A DNA stretch of 15,483 nucleotides from an uncultured Oceanospirillaceae bacterium (GCA_937974825.1 CALJVD010000089.1:1-15483), one strand, 5' to 3'; shown: positions 8,071-15,464, counted from the stretch's first letter. Numbers and translations are program-made. Notes: generated by a model not told the origin, from the letters alone.

Positions 8071-8727
8071 ATGGACAATAAAAAATCGTCAATACTGTTG
8101 GTTGATGACCATCCGTTATTACGTAAAGGGTTAAAGCAGCTTTTAGCTTTTGAAGAAGAGTTAGAGGTTATTGCGGAAGCCAGTAATGGTGAAGAAGCAT
8201 TAGCCATTGCCGAGCGTGAAGATCCAGATTTAATTATCTTGGATTTAAATATGCAGGGGATGGACGGATTACAAACCTTATCTAAGCTGCGTGAAATAGG
8301 CGTGACGTCACGTATCGTGATGCTGACGGTGTCAGATTCCGATGTGGATGTATTAGAAGCCATCAGCAAAGGTGCAGACGGCTATTTATTAAAAGATACC
8401 GATCCAGATTTATTGCTAGAGCAAATTAAACAATCCATTACTGGAAAAATGGTTTTGAGTGAAAGCGTAACTCAGGTATTGGCAGAAGCTATTCGCCGTC
8501 CGACGGTTACACCAAAATCAGAACTAGACTCTTTAACCGCTCGTGAAGTTGAAATTTTAGAATGTATTGCCAAAGGCATGAGCAATAAAGTGATTGCACG
8601 TGAATTAGATATTTCCGACGGTACTGTAAAGGTACATGTGAAGCATTTACTTAAAAAACTCGGATTACGCTCAAGAGTAGAAGCTGCCGTCTGGATGGTA
8701 GGACAGCAAAACGAAGGGCGAGCATAA
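8071..8727 (+). CDS. narL: NarL-type response regulator, partner of NarX
   Basis: This is a two-component transcription regulator of 218 residues (E. coli NarL has 216). The receiver domain spans about residues 6-120, with acidic pocket D12-D13, phosphoacceptor D58, and T86 and K108. A linker leads to a LuxR/NarL-type helix-turn-helix at about 152-215. The recognition helix GTVKVHVKHLLKK keeps K187, V188 and K191, which correspond to the base-contacting K188, V189 and K192 of E. coli NarL. TACYYMT heptamers are therefore the expected target, and two near-consensus paired sites exist in this window. The ribosome site is weak (GGTG, about 6 nt from the ATG). The gene follows nnrS by 75 bases and is separated from its kinase gene by nnrS, an unusual split. 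An 18-bp inverted repeat terminator follows. Confidence 0.94.
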   Translation: MDNKKSSILLVDDHPLLRKGLKQLLAFEEELEVIAEASNGEEALAIAEREDPDLIILDLNMQGMDGLQTLSKLREIGVTSRIVMLTVSDSDVDVLEAISKGADGYLLKDTDPDLLLEQIKQSITGKMVLSESVTQVLAEAIRRPTVTPKSELDSLTAREVEILECIAKGMSNKVIARELDISDGTVKVHVKHLLKKLGLRSRVEAAVWMVGQQNEGRA

Positions 8728-8742
8728 GTTGTTTAACTCACA

Positions 8743-8784
8743 CTCACAAAAAAGCCCAGTTCAAATACTGGGCTTTTTTGTGAG
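8743..8784. terminator. Bidirectional terminator between narL and nhaB
   Basis: There are perfect 18-bp inverted arms (8743-8760 and 8767-8784) around a 6-nt loop. Each arm contains a GCCCAGT core flanked by six A or six T residues, so a U-run follows the GC stem in both directions. It sits 15 bases after the narL stop and 19 bases beyond the nhaB stop, which fits two convergent genes. Confidence 0.93.
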
Positions 8785-8803
8785 CGACTCTCTTAAAGAG
8801 CCT

Positions 8804-10324
8804 TTATAAAAATAGCTTAACGCAGATAAAGCCCGTCACGCTTAACACTATGGTGTAAGGCAATGCCATGTAAAACATGCGTCCGTATGAAAGACGAATA
8901 AGCGGTGCAATAGCCGAGGTTAGCAAGAACAAAAACGCAGCTTGACCATTAGGTGTGGCAACACTGGGTAGGTTAGTACCGGTGTTAATAGCAATGGCTA
9001 AGTGGTTAAAGTGTTCGCGGCTAATTAAGCCGTTATCTAAAGCGGCTTTAATTTCACTAACGTACACTGTGGCAACGAAGACGTTGTCACTAATGGCAGA
9101 AAGCATACCGTTGGCAATATAAAACAAGCCGGCTTGGTTTTCTTGAGGCATGCTGAGAACAAAGTCGATAATAGGCTTAAATAATTCTTGCTGGTGGATA
9201 ACAGCAACGATAGAGAAAAACACTGCCAACAGTGCGGTAAACGGCAGGCCGTCTTCAAAAGCTTTACCAATTTCCCCTTCGTCGGTAACCCCGTTCAGTG
9301 CGGTAACCATGATAATCACTAACAAGCCAATCAGACCAACTTCAGCAATATGAAAGGCCAAACCAAAGATTAATACTAAGGCAGCAATGGCTTGAATAAA
9401 TAATGCAGCAGAGTCATTCACGCTGCGATGCATTTTTTCTTCCGCAGCAAAATCTTTTAAAACGTTTAATACAGAAGTAGGTAACTCGGTGCCGTAGCCA
9501 AACCAACGAAGCCTTTCAAGTAAAAGACAGGTAATAAGACCGGCAAAGAGTACGGGCACTGAAATAGGCGACATACGATGGAAGAACTCAGCGAAAGTCC
9601 AGTCGGCTACTTTGGCAATTAATAGGTTTTGTGGTTCACCTACCATGGTCATAACACCACCAAGAGCCGTACCAATAGCAGCGTGCATCAGTAAGCCTCG
9701 AAGAAAGTGTCGAAACTTCTCTAAGTCTTCAGTGTTTTGTACAAGAATGTTGCTGTCTTGGGAGTGGCTGTGGGTATCATCATGGAAACCTTTACCAGAA
9801 GCAACGCGGTGATACACAGTATAGAAACCGACCGCCACACTGATAACCACCGCTGTTACCGTCAGTGCGTCTAAGAAGGCTGATAAAAAAGCAGAGGTCA
9901 TGCAAAACAGTAAAGCTAGGGCATACTTTGAGCGAACCTTAACAATGATATTGGTAAAAGTAATGAGTAACAGGCTTTTCATAAAGTAAATGCCTGCGAC
10001 CATAAACATTAGCAGTAAAATTACGGGAAGGTTATTTTCTACCTCAGCGTAAACCGCTGCAGGCGTTGCCATACCAAGTGCTAATGCCTCAATGGCAAGA
10101 AGTCCCCCGGGCAGTAAGGGGTAGCATTGAAGCGCCATTGCTAAGGTAAAAATAAACTCGGCAATTAAAAGCCAGCCAGCGACCGTCGGACCAAACGCCC
10201 AGAGCACTAGCGGGTTAATAATTAAGAAAGCCAATATTGCTTGTTTATACCAAGTAGGTGCTTCACCTAAAAAGTTGTGCGAAAACGCACGAAGAAAGCG
10301 CGGAGATACTGCTGGTTTTGGCAT
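8804..10324 (-). CDS. nhaB: NhaB Na+/H+ antiporter
   Basis: NhaB exports Na+ in exchange for H+ across the cytoplasmic membrane and helps sodium tolerance and pH control, as expected in a marine bacterium. The protein has 506 residues, close to the 513 of E. coli NhaB, with about 12 hydrophobic helices. The N-terminus (FLGEAPTWYKQAILAFLIIN) is typical of the family, as are the internal segments TALGGVMTMVGEPQNLLIA, SAFLDALTVTAV and INTGTNLPSVATPNGQAAF. A GGGGAA ribosome site lies about 6 nt before the ATG. It is transcribed alone, convergent with narL and divergent from the yajL-like gene. I see no link to the NO genes beyond adjacency. Confidence 0.96.
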   Translation of the reverse strand: MPKPAVSPRFLRAFSHNFLGEAPTWYKQAILAFLIINPLVLWAFGPTVAGWLLIAEFIFTLAMALQCYPLLPGGLLAIEALALGMATPAAVYAEVENNLPVILLLMFMVAGIYFMKSLLLITFTNIIVKVRSKYALALLFCMTSAFLSAFLDALTVTAVVISVAVGFYTVYHRVASGKGFHDDTHSHSQDSNILVQNTEDLEKFRHFLRGLLMHAAIGTALGGVMTMVGEPQNLLIAKVADWTFAEFFHRMSPISVPVLFAGLITCLLLERLRWFGYGTELPTSVLNVLKDFAAEEKMHRSVNDSAALFIQAIAALVLIFGLAFHIAEVGLIGLLVIIMVTALNGVTDEGEIGKAFEDGLPFTALLAVFFSIVAVIHQQELFKPIIDFVLSMPQENQAGLFYIANGMLSAISDNVFVATVYVSEIKAALDNGLISREHFNHLAIAINTGTNLPSVATPNGQAAFLFLLTSAIAPLIRLSYGRMFYMALPYTIVLSVTGFICVKLFL

Positions 10325-10437
10325 GAACTTTCCCCAAGAAAAAATTATGATGGACGGGGATTATGCGGCCAGCCTGACTAAGGCGCAATCATACTAATTG
10401 GGTAAGAGAGTTCCAGGGTGCAATATTGTTTTAATGT

Positions 10438-10446
10438 TGTGATAAT
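10438..10446 (+). promoter_or_regulatory. Possible extended -10 element for the yajL-like gene
   Basis: TGTGATAAT resembles an extended -10 element (TG-N-TATAAT with one hexamer mismatch). It lies 28 bases before the ATG, with no good -35 at normal spacing. It would give a short leader of about 20 bases. Confidence 0.3.
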
Positions 10447-10474
10447 AAGCGTATCAATCATTAAGGAGAACGAG

Positions 10475-11035
10475 ATGAGTAATTCAACTGTTTTATTAGC
10501 TGTTGCTGATGGAAGTGAAGAAATCGAGTTAATTACTTTAGTCGATGTGCTTCGTCGTGCAGATATTGATGTCACTATGGTGTCAGTGATGTCACAGCGT
10601 CAGATTACAGGGGCTCACAATGTGCAGTTGCGTGCTGATGCATTAATGGCCGATGTGATGGATCAAGAATTTGACGCTATTGTATTGCCCGGTGGTATGC
10701 CTGGCGCTACCCATATCTCAGAGTGCACAGCATTAGTCTCTATGCTCAAAGAACAGCAAAGCCGTGGTGAGTTAGTAGCAGCAATTTGCGCCTCACCTGC
10801 AGTGGTACTAGCAAAACATGGCATGCTTGAAGGACGTCGTGCTGTTGCCTACCCTGGTTTTGAAGAAGGACTAACCGATGCCGGTGCCGAGCTGGTGGTT
10901 GAAAATGTCGTCCATGACGGCAACATTATTACTAGCCGTGGCCCTGCTACCGCGATGGAATTCGCCTTGTATTTAGTACAAGTGCTGGTGGGCGAAGCTA
11001 AAGCGGCAGAAGTAAAAGCAGGATTGCTAGCTTAA
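10475..11035 (+). CDS. yajL: DJ-1/PfpI family protein, YajL (ThiJ) type
   Basis: This is a member of the DJ-1/YajL branch, cytoplasmic proteins tied to oxidative and carbonyl stress. A chaperone and a protein or glyoxal deglycase activity have both been proposed for the family, and the deglycase claim is disputed. The protein has 186 residues. The reactive cysteine C106 lies in the nucleophile elbow AAICASPA, and E15 in DGSEEIE is the acidic partner; both have the same numbers in E. coli YajL. The GGMPGA loop is at 73-78. I start at 10475 because AAGGAG lies 7 nt upstream. An upstream GTG at 10418 has no ribosome site and would add 19 unrelated residues. It is a single-gene unit with its own terminator, divergent from nhaB. 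Confidence 0.93.
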   Translation: MSNSTVLLAVADGSEEIELITLVDVLRRADIDVTMVSVMSQRQITGAHNVQLRADALMADVMDQEFDAIVLPGGMPGATHISECTALVSMLKEQQSRGELVAAICASPAVVLAKHGMLEGRRAVAYPGFEEGLTDAGAELVVENVVHDGNIITSRGPATAMEFALYLVQVLVGEAKAAEVKAGLLA

Positions 11036-11054
11036 ACTTTGGGTCTTCTAAAAG

Positions 11055-11087
11055 AATGGAGGACTTTTAATAGCCCTCCATTTTTTT
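11055..11087 (+). terminator. Rho-independent terminator of the yajL-like gene
   Basis: An 8-bp stem (AATGGAGG and CCTCCATT) with a 12-nt loop is followed by a run of T residues. It lies 20 bases after the stop and separates this gene from thrS. Confidence 0.88.
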
Positions 11088-11114
11088 GAAAGCTCGACAG
11101 TCATTATTTATCAC
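11086..11114 (+). promoter_or_regulatory. Candidate sigma-70 promoter of thrS
   Basis: TTGAAA (11086-11091) and TATCAC (11109-11114) are spaced by 17 bases and begin just at the end of the preceding terminator. Transcription would start near 11121, giving a leader of about 60 bases that contains the whole anticodon-like hairpin. Confidence 0.42.
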
Positions 11115-11140
11115 TGTAAAGTACCCCACCTTAAATTCAC

Positions 11141-11161
11141 GTGGCCTATCGTAGGGGCCAC
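11141..11161 (+). promoter_or_regulatory. thrS translational operator: tRNA-Thr anticodon-arm mimic
   Basis: There is a 7-bp stem (GTGGCCT at 11141-11147 with GGGCCAC at 11155-11161, including one closing U-G pair) around a loop of exactly 7 nt, AUCGUAG. Placed on tRNA numbering, the loop has U33, anticodon CGU (34-36) and A37, as in a tRNA-Thr. It ends 10 nt before the GGAG ribosome site and 19 nt before the AUG. E. coli thrS is known to be repressed when ThrRS binds such a hairpin, so the same control is inferred here. Confidence 0.75.
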
Positions 11162-11180
11162 CACTGACCATGGAGCAATC

Positions 11181-13112
11181 ATGCCTGTCGTTACTCTCCC
11201 AGACGGTTCTACTCGTCAATTCGAAAACCCAGTTACTTTGATGCAAGTTGCTGAAGATATTGGTCCAGGTTTAGCCAAAGCAACCGTGTGTGGCCGTATC
11301 AATGGCAAATTAGTTGATGCTTGCGAGCTAATTACAGAAGATGCAGAAGTTACTCTGATTACTGGTCGTGACGAAGAAGGTCTTGAAGTTATTCGCCACT
11401 CCTTTGCTCACCTAGTAGGGCATGCAGTTAAACAGTTGTTCCCAACAGCTAAAATGGCTATTGGTCCTGTGATTGAAAATGGCTTTTATTACGATATTGA
11501 ATACGAACGTCCTTTTACACCAGAAGACGTCGATGCCATTGAAAAGCGTGTTAAAGAATTAATTAAGAAAGACTACGATGTCATCAAAAAAATGACGCCT
11601 ATTAAAGAAGCGCGTGAAGTTTTTGTTGGTCGTGGTGAAGATTATAAAGTTGAACTGATTGATGAGCTAATCGAAAAAGGTGAGACCGCGGTTGGTTTGT
11701 ATCATCATGAAGAATACACCGATATGTGTCGTGGCCCACACGTTCCTAATACTCGTGTAATGCGTGTATTTAAACTAATGCGTGTATCGGGTGCGTACTG
11801 GCGTGGTGACTCTCAAAATACACAGTTACAACGTATTTATGGTACTGCGTGGAACGACAAAAAAGATTTAAAAGCCTACGTTCAACGTATGGAAGAAGCA
11901 GAAAAGCGTGACCACCGTCGCCTAGCTAAACAATTGGATTTATTCCACCTGCAAGAAGAAGCACCTGGAATGGTGTTTTGGCATCCAAACGGTTGGAGTA
12001 TTTACCAAGTGCTTGAACAGTACATGCGTAAAGTACAAAACGACGCGGGCTATTTAGAAATTAAAACACCTCAAGTGGTTGATCGTGTCCTTTGGGAAAA
12101 GTCAGGCCACTGGGAACATTACGCTGAAAACATGTTTGTGACAGAGTCAGAAAAGCGCACCTATGCGGTTAAGCCTATGAACTGTCCTTGTCACGTACAA
12201 GTATTTAACCAAGGCCTTAAGAGCTACCGTGAGTTGCCTTTACGTTTAGCTGAGTTCGGTTCTTGTCACCGTAATGAGCCATCAGGCGCATTGCATGGTA
12301 TAATGCGTGTTCGAGGTTTCACTCAAGACGACGCTCATATCTTTGCGACTGAAAAACAAATTCGCCAAGAAGCTATCGATTTCATCAAGCTTACCTTAGA
12401 TGTCTATAAAGACTTTGGTTTTGATGTGGTAGAAATGAAGCTGTCCACTCGTCCTGAAGGCCGAATTGGTACAGATGAACAGTGGGATTCAGCAGAACAA
12501 GCGCTAGAAGAAGCATTAAATGTTGCTGGTCTTGAGTGGGAATTACAACCTGGTGAAGGTGCCTTCTACGGTCCTAAAATCGAGTTTTCATTACGCGATT
12601 GCATTGGCCGAGTATGGCAGTGCGGTACGCTACAGTTAGACTTCATGTTGCCTGGCCGTTTAGGTGCGCAATATGTTGATGAAGATGGTGGAAGAAAAAC
12701 ACCAGTAATGTTACACCGTGCTATACTAGGTTCCTTTGAGCGCTTTATTGGAATTCTAATAGAGCACTATGCTGGTGCCATGCCTCCGTGGTTAGCACCA
12801 AACCAAGTTTCGGTACTAAATATTACCGATAATCAAAGTGGCTACGTAGAAAACTTAGTAAAAACTTTAAAAACTAAGGGCTTTAGAGCACAAGCGGACT
12901 TGAGAAATGAGAAGATCGGCTTTAAAATCCGCGAGCACACTTTGCAAAAGGTTCCTTACTTACTTGTAGTAGGGGATAAAGAAGTTGAAACAAACACAAT
13001 CGCTGTACGTACACGCAAGGGTCAAGACCTTGGTGTAATGAGTGTTGATGCCTTTATTGAGTTGTTAGAAGAAGGCATTGCGCAGCGAGGTCGATTTGAA
13101 TTGGAGAATTAA
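11181..13112 (+). CDS. thrS: Threonyl-tRNA synthetase
   Basis: It charges tRNA-Thr with threonine and hydrolyses Ser-tRNA-Thr. The protein has 643 residues (E. coli 642). In order: a TGS domain (about 1-62), and the editing domain with H73, H77 (HSFAH), C183 and H187. The class II catalytic core carries zinc ligands C335 (in MNCPCH), H386 and a later histidine in VMLHRAILG. Motif 2 holds R364 in CHRNEPSGALHG, and motif 3 is GSFERFIGILIEH. The C-terminal anticodon-binding domain covers about 540-643. GGAG lies 5 nt before the ATG. The leader has a tRNA-like hairpin that probably mediates autorepression. The stop codon overlaps the infC start by one base. Confidence 0.99.
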   Translation: MPVVTLPDGSTRQFENPVTLMQVAEDIGPGLAKATVCGRINGKLVDACELITEDAEVTLITGRDEEGLEVIRHSFAHLVGHAVKQLFPTAKMAIGPVIENGFYYDIEYERPFTPEDVDAIEKRVKELIKKDYDVIKKMTPIKEAREVFVGRGEDYKVELIDELIEKGETAVGLYHHEEYTDMCRGPHVPNTRVMRVFKLMRVSGAYWRGDSQNTQLQRIYGTAWNDKKDLKAYVQRMEEAEKRDHRRLAKQLDLFHLQEEAPGMVFWHPNGWSIYQVLEQYMRKVQNDAGYLEIKTPQVVDRVLWEKSGHWEHYAENMFVTESEKRTYAVKPMNCPCHVQVFNQGLKSYRELPLRLAEFGSCHRNEPSGALHGIMRVRGFTQDDAHIFATEKQIRQEAIDFIKLTLDVYKDFGFDVVEMKLSTRPEGRIGTDEQWDSAEQALEEALNVAGLEWELQPGEGAFYGPKIEFSLRDCIGRVWQCGTLQLDFMLPGRLGAQYVDEDGGRKTPVMLHRAILGSFERFIGILIEHYAGAMPPWLAPNQVSVLNITDNQSGYVENLVKTLKTKGFRAQADLRNEKIGFKIREHTLQKVPYLLVVGDKEVETNTIAVRTRKGQDLGVMSVDAFIELLEEGIAQRGRFELEN

Positions 13113-13657
13113 TCATCAGACGCGATAACAAAAGAGGGGGCCGTGATAATCGTGCCCCTATTAACGACAACATCCGTGCAGATAACGTACGCCTTATCGG
13201 CGCCGATGGTAGCCAAGTTGGTATCGTAAGTATTGAAGAGGCTTTACAAGCAGCAGAAGAAGCCGCGTTAGATTTAGTACAGATATCTGACGGTGACCCT
13301 ATCGTTTGTAAAGTAATGGATTACGGCAAGAAGCTTTATGAAGAAAAGAAGCAAAAAGCTGAAGCCAAAAAACGCCAACATCAAGTACAGATTAAGGAAG
13401 TTAAATTCCGTCCTGGTACTGAAGAAGGCGATTACCAAATTAAGTTACGTAACTTAAGACGTTTCCTCGAAGGTGGTGATAAAGCGAAAGTAACTATTCG
13501 CTTCCGTGGCCGTGAAATGGCTCACCAGCAACTGGGTATGCAAGTAATGAACCGTATTGCCGAAGATTTAGTAGAAATCGGCACTGTGGAACAGCATCCT
13601 AAGCTGGAAGGCCGTCAAATGGTGATGGTTATTGCCCCTGGTGGTAAAAAGAAGTAG
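13112..13657 (+). CDS. infC: Translation initiation factor IF-3 with a rare AUC start
   Basis: IF-3 binds the 30S subunit, checks the start codon and keeps subunits apart. The first in-frame ATG (13316) would remove the whole N-terminal domain. In-frame homology runs upstream through APIND, VRLIGADGSQVGIVSIEEAL and LDLVQIS back to codons right at the thrS stop, and a TGA at 13097-13099 limits the frame. No ATG, GTG or TTG exists in between at the expected N-terminus. I choose ATC at 13112, overlapping the thrS TAA by one base, with GGAG 5 nt upstream; ATC at 13115 is equally possible. The length is then 181 residues (E. coli 180). The IF-3 signature VMDYGKKLYEEKK begins at residue 68. E. coli infC starts at AUU and is repressed by its own product through that codon; AUC should behave alike. 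Confidence 0.93.
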   Translation: MIRRDNKRGGRDNRAPINDNIRADNVRLIGADGSQVGIVSIEEALQAAEEAALDLVQISDGDPIVCKVMDYGKKLYEEKKQKAEAKKRQHQVQIKEVKFRPGTEEGDYQIKLRNLRRFLEGGDKAKVTIRFRGREMAHQQLGMQVMNRIAEDLVEIGTVEQHPKLEGRQMVMVIAPGGKKK

Positions 13658-13680
13658 TTAGGTCTTCAAAGAAATAGCTA

Positions 13681-13760
13681 GCCCAGCCTCAGCGCTGGGT
13701 TTGTTGGTTCTACCTGCTACTGTTAAAGGCAGACGTTATACAGGGTCTTAGTTTCTGTAT
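13681..13760 (+). promoter_or_regulatory. Two hairpins in the infC-rpmI gap, candidate L20 operator or partial terminator
   Basis: The first hairpin pairs CCCAGC (13682-13687) with GCTGGG (13694-13699); an imperfect T-rich tract follows. The second pairs ATACAG (13738-13743) with CTGTAT (13755-13760) and ends 14 bases before the rpmI ribosome site. In E. coli, L20 represses rpmI-rplT by binding structured RNA in this same gap. The element is inferred from position and pairing only. Confidence 0.4.
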
Positions 13761-13784
13761 GCGTCACAACTATTGGAGTATCCC

Positions 13785-13979
13785 ATGCCAAAGATCAAAA
13801 CTAAGAGTGGCGCAGCAAAGCGCTTTAAAAAAACTGCAAACGGCTTTAAGCGTCGCCAAGCGAACCGCAGCCACATCTTAACTAAGAAAACTACAAAGCG
13901 TAAACGTCACTTGCGTGGCCAAGTCTTGGTTCACCCAGCAGATGTTCGCGAAGTAGCACGTATGCTACCTAACCTTTAA
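13785..13979 (+). CDS. rpmI: Ribosomal protein L35 (bL35)
   Basis: This is a large-subunit ribosomal protein of 64 residues, the normal length (E. coli 65). It has the conserved start MPKIKTKSGAAKRFK and the basic segment HILTKKTTKRKRHLRG. The ATG at 13785 is chosen because TTGGAG lies 7 nt upstream and the protein then begins with the family's MPK. An upstream in-frame ATG-like start (13773) falls on the ribosome site itself. It lies between infC (127 bases upstream) and rplT (22 bases downstream), the standard infC-rpmI-rplT order. Confidence 0.98.
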   Translation: MPKIKTKSGAAKRFKKTANGFKRRQANRSHILTKKTTKRKRHLRGQVLVHPADVREVARMLPNL

Positions 13980-14001
13980 GTTCTTAGTCAGGAGATAAAT
14001 T

Positions 14002-14355
14002 ATGGCTCGTGTAAAACGTGGTGTTATCGCTCGTCGTCGTCACAAAAAAATTCTGAAGCAAGCTAAAGGTTATTACGGTGCTCGTAGCCGTGTTTTCCGT
14101 GTTGCTAAACAGGCAGTTATTAAAGCAGGTCAGTATGCATACCGTGACCGTCGTCAACGTAAGCGTCAATTCCGTCAATTATGGATTGCACGTATTAACG
14201 CTGGCGCGCGTGTAAATGGTCTGTCTTACAGCAAATTCATTAACGGTTTGAAAAAAGCGTCTATTGAAATTGACCGTAAGATTTTGGCTGATCTTGCAGT
14301 GCATGAAAAAGCAGCATTCGCAGCATTAGTTGAGAAAGCTAAAGCTAGCCTGTAA
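14002..14355 (+). CDS. rplT: Ribosomal protein L20 (bL20)
   Basis: This is a 23S rRNA-binding protein needed early in 50S assembly and, in E. coli, the translational repressor of rpmI-rplT. The protein has 117 residues, very basic (MARVKRGVIARRRHKKILKQ at the start), with the typical long N-terminal helix and the C-terminal RNA-binding domain containing NGLSYSKFINGLKKA and DRKILADLAV. AGGAG lies 7 nt before the ATG. It is co-transcribed with rpmI. A strong hairpin and U-run follow before pheS. Confidence 0.99.
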   Translation: MARVKRGVIARRRHKKILKQAKGYYGARSRVFRVAKQAVIKAGQYAYRDRRQRKRQFRQLWIARINAGARVNGLSYSKFINGLKKASIEIDRKILADLAVHEKAAFAALVEKAKASL

Positions 14356-14367
14356 TTTCTTGCAAGC

Positions 14368-14396
14368 CTAAGAGCACTGCTTAGCTTTGCTCTAAG
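14368..14396 (+). promoter_or_regulatory. Hairpin preceding the rplT-pheS terminator, possible attenuator partner
   Basis: The arms CTAAGAGCA (14368-14376) and TGCTCTAAG (14388-14396) pair with one mismatch. CCTAAG (14367-14372) is also fully complementary to CTTAGG (14409-14414) in the loop of the next hairpin, so alternative pairings exist. No leader peptide rich in phenylalanine is visible. Confidence 0.4.
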
Positions 14397-14432
14397 ATAG
14401 GGGATGAGCTTAGGTGATTCCCCTATTTTTTT
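14397..14432 (+). terminator. Rho-independent terminator or attenuator between rplT and pheS
   Basis: ATAGGGGA (14397-14404) pairs with TCCCCTAT (14419-14426) around a 14-nt loop, and seven T residues follow. It begins 42 bases after the rplT stop and ends 28 bases before pheS, so it either ends the ribosomal transcript or attenuates read-through into pheS. Confidence 0.85.
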
Positions 14433-14459
14433 GTATTTTAATTGATGCTGGAAACCCCC

Positions 14460-15464
14460 ATGGAAAACCTTGAAGCCTTAACCAAACAAGCTTTAGACGC
14501 TGTTGCAGCCGCACAAGACAGCGCCGCCTTAGAACAAGTACGGGTACAATACTTAGGTAAAAAAGGGGAGATTTCTGCCCTAATGAAAAACCTAGGATCG
14601 GTTGCACCTGAAGATCGCCCTAAAATGGGTGCGATTATTAATGAGGCCAAGGGCCAAGTGGAACAGGCTATTAATAGCCAAAGACAAGAATTAGAAGCTG
14701 CTGCTTTAGAAAAGAAACTAGCCGCAGAAACCATCGACGTAACTTTACCAGGTCGTGGTATTCAAGAAGGTAGTTTGCACCCAGTGACTCGTACTATTGA
14801 GCGCTTAGAATCGTTTTTTGCCGGTGCAGGTTACGAAGTAAAAGAAGGTCCAGAAATTGAAGATGAGTTTCATAACTTTGAAGCTCTAAATATTCCAGAA
14901 CATCACCCGGCGCGTGCAATGCATGATACGTTCTATTTTGATGCAAGCCGCCTATTACGTACTCATACGTCACCAGTACAAATTCGTACTATGGAAGCAC
15001 AACAACCGCCACTGCGCATTGTTTGCCCAGGTCGTGTATATCGTTGCGATTATGACCAAACCCACTCGCCTATGTTCCACCAATTAGAGGGCTTAGTGGT
15101 TGATAAAAATATCAGTTTTGCCGATTTAAAAGGCACGTTAAAAGAGTTTCTAAGCGCATTCTTTGAGCGTGATATTGTTGTACGTTTACGTCCGTCTTAC
15201 TTTCCGTTTACAGAACCATCAGCCGAAGTTGATATTGAATGGGTTATAGAAACCCCTGAAGGCACTAAACGTCGTTGGTTAGAAATTGGCGGTTGCGGCA
15301 TGGTTCACCCTGAAGTTTTCCGACACGTTGGCATCGATCCTGAAGAGTACACAGGCTTTGCCTTTGGTATGGGAATGGAGCGTATGGCGATGTTACGTTA
15401 CGGCGTTAACGATTTACGTTTATTCTTTGATAACGATTTGAAGTTTTTGCAGCAGTTTAGATAA
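14460..15464 (+). CDS. pheS: Phenylalanyl-tRNA synthetase alpha subunit
   Basis: PheS forms the catalytic core of the alpha2-beta2 enzyme that charges tRNA-Phe. The protein has 334 residues from ATG 14460 (E. coli 327, Pseudomonas about 338). An N-terminal coiled-coil arm (about 1-90) carries the conserved VRVQYLGKKGEIS segment. The class II core shows LPGRG, HPVTRT, EDEFHNFEALNIPEHHPARA, the LLRTHTSPVQIRTM segment and, in motif 3, GFAFGMGMERMAML. I start at MENLEAL because Pseudomonas PheS begins MENL. An ATG at 14445 and a TTG at 14442 would add five or six residues without a better ribosome site; a weak GGAA lies before 14460. pheT would be expected just past the right edge. Confidence 0.97.
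   Translation: MENLEALTKQALDAVAAAQDSAALEQVRVQYLGKKGEISALMKNLGSVAPEDRPKMGAIINEAKGQVEQAINSQRQELEAAALEKKLAAETIDVTLPGRGIQEGSLHPVTRTIERLESFFAGAGYEVKEGPEIEDEFHNFEALNIPEHHPARAMHDTFYFDASRLLRTHTSPVQIRTMEAQQPPLRIVCPGRVYRCDYDQTHSPMFHQLEGLVVDKNISFADLKGTLKEFLSAFFERDIVVRLRPSYFPFTEPSAEVDIEWVIETPEGTKRRWLEIGGCGMVHPEVFRHVGIDPEEYTGFAFGMGMERMAMLRYGVNDLRLFFDNDLKFLQQFR

Noticed and set aside
10418..10474. N-terminal extension of the yajL-like gene from a GTG
   Set aside because: There is no ribosome site for it, while AAGGAG sits right before the ATG at 10475, which gives the family's normal N-terminus and places the cysteine at 106.
13316..13657. infC starting at the first ATG (113 residues)
   Set aside because: Clear IF-3 N-terminal domain sequence continues in frame for 68 codons upstream, so this ATG is internal.
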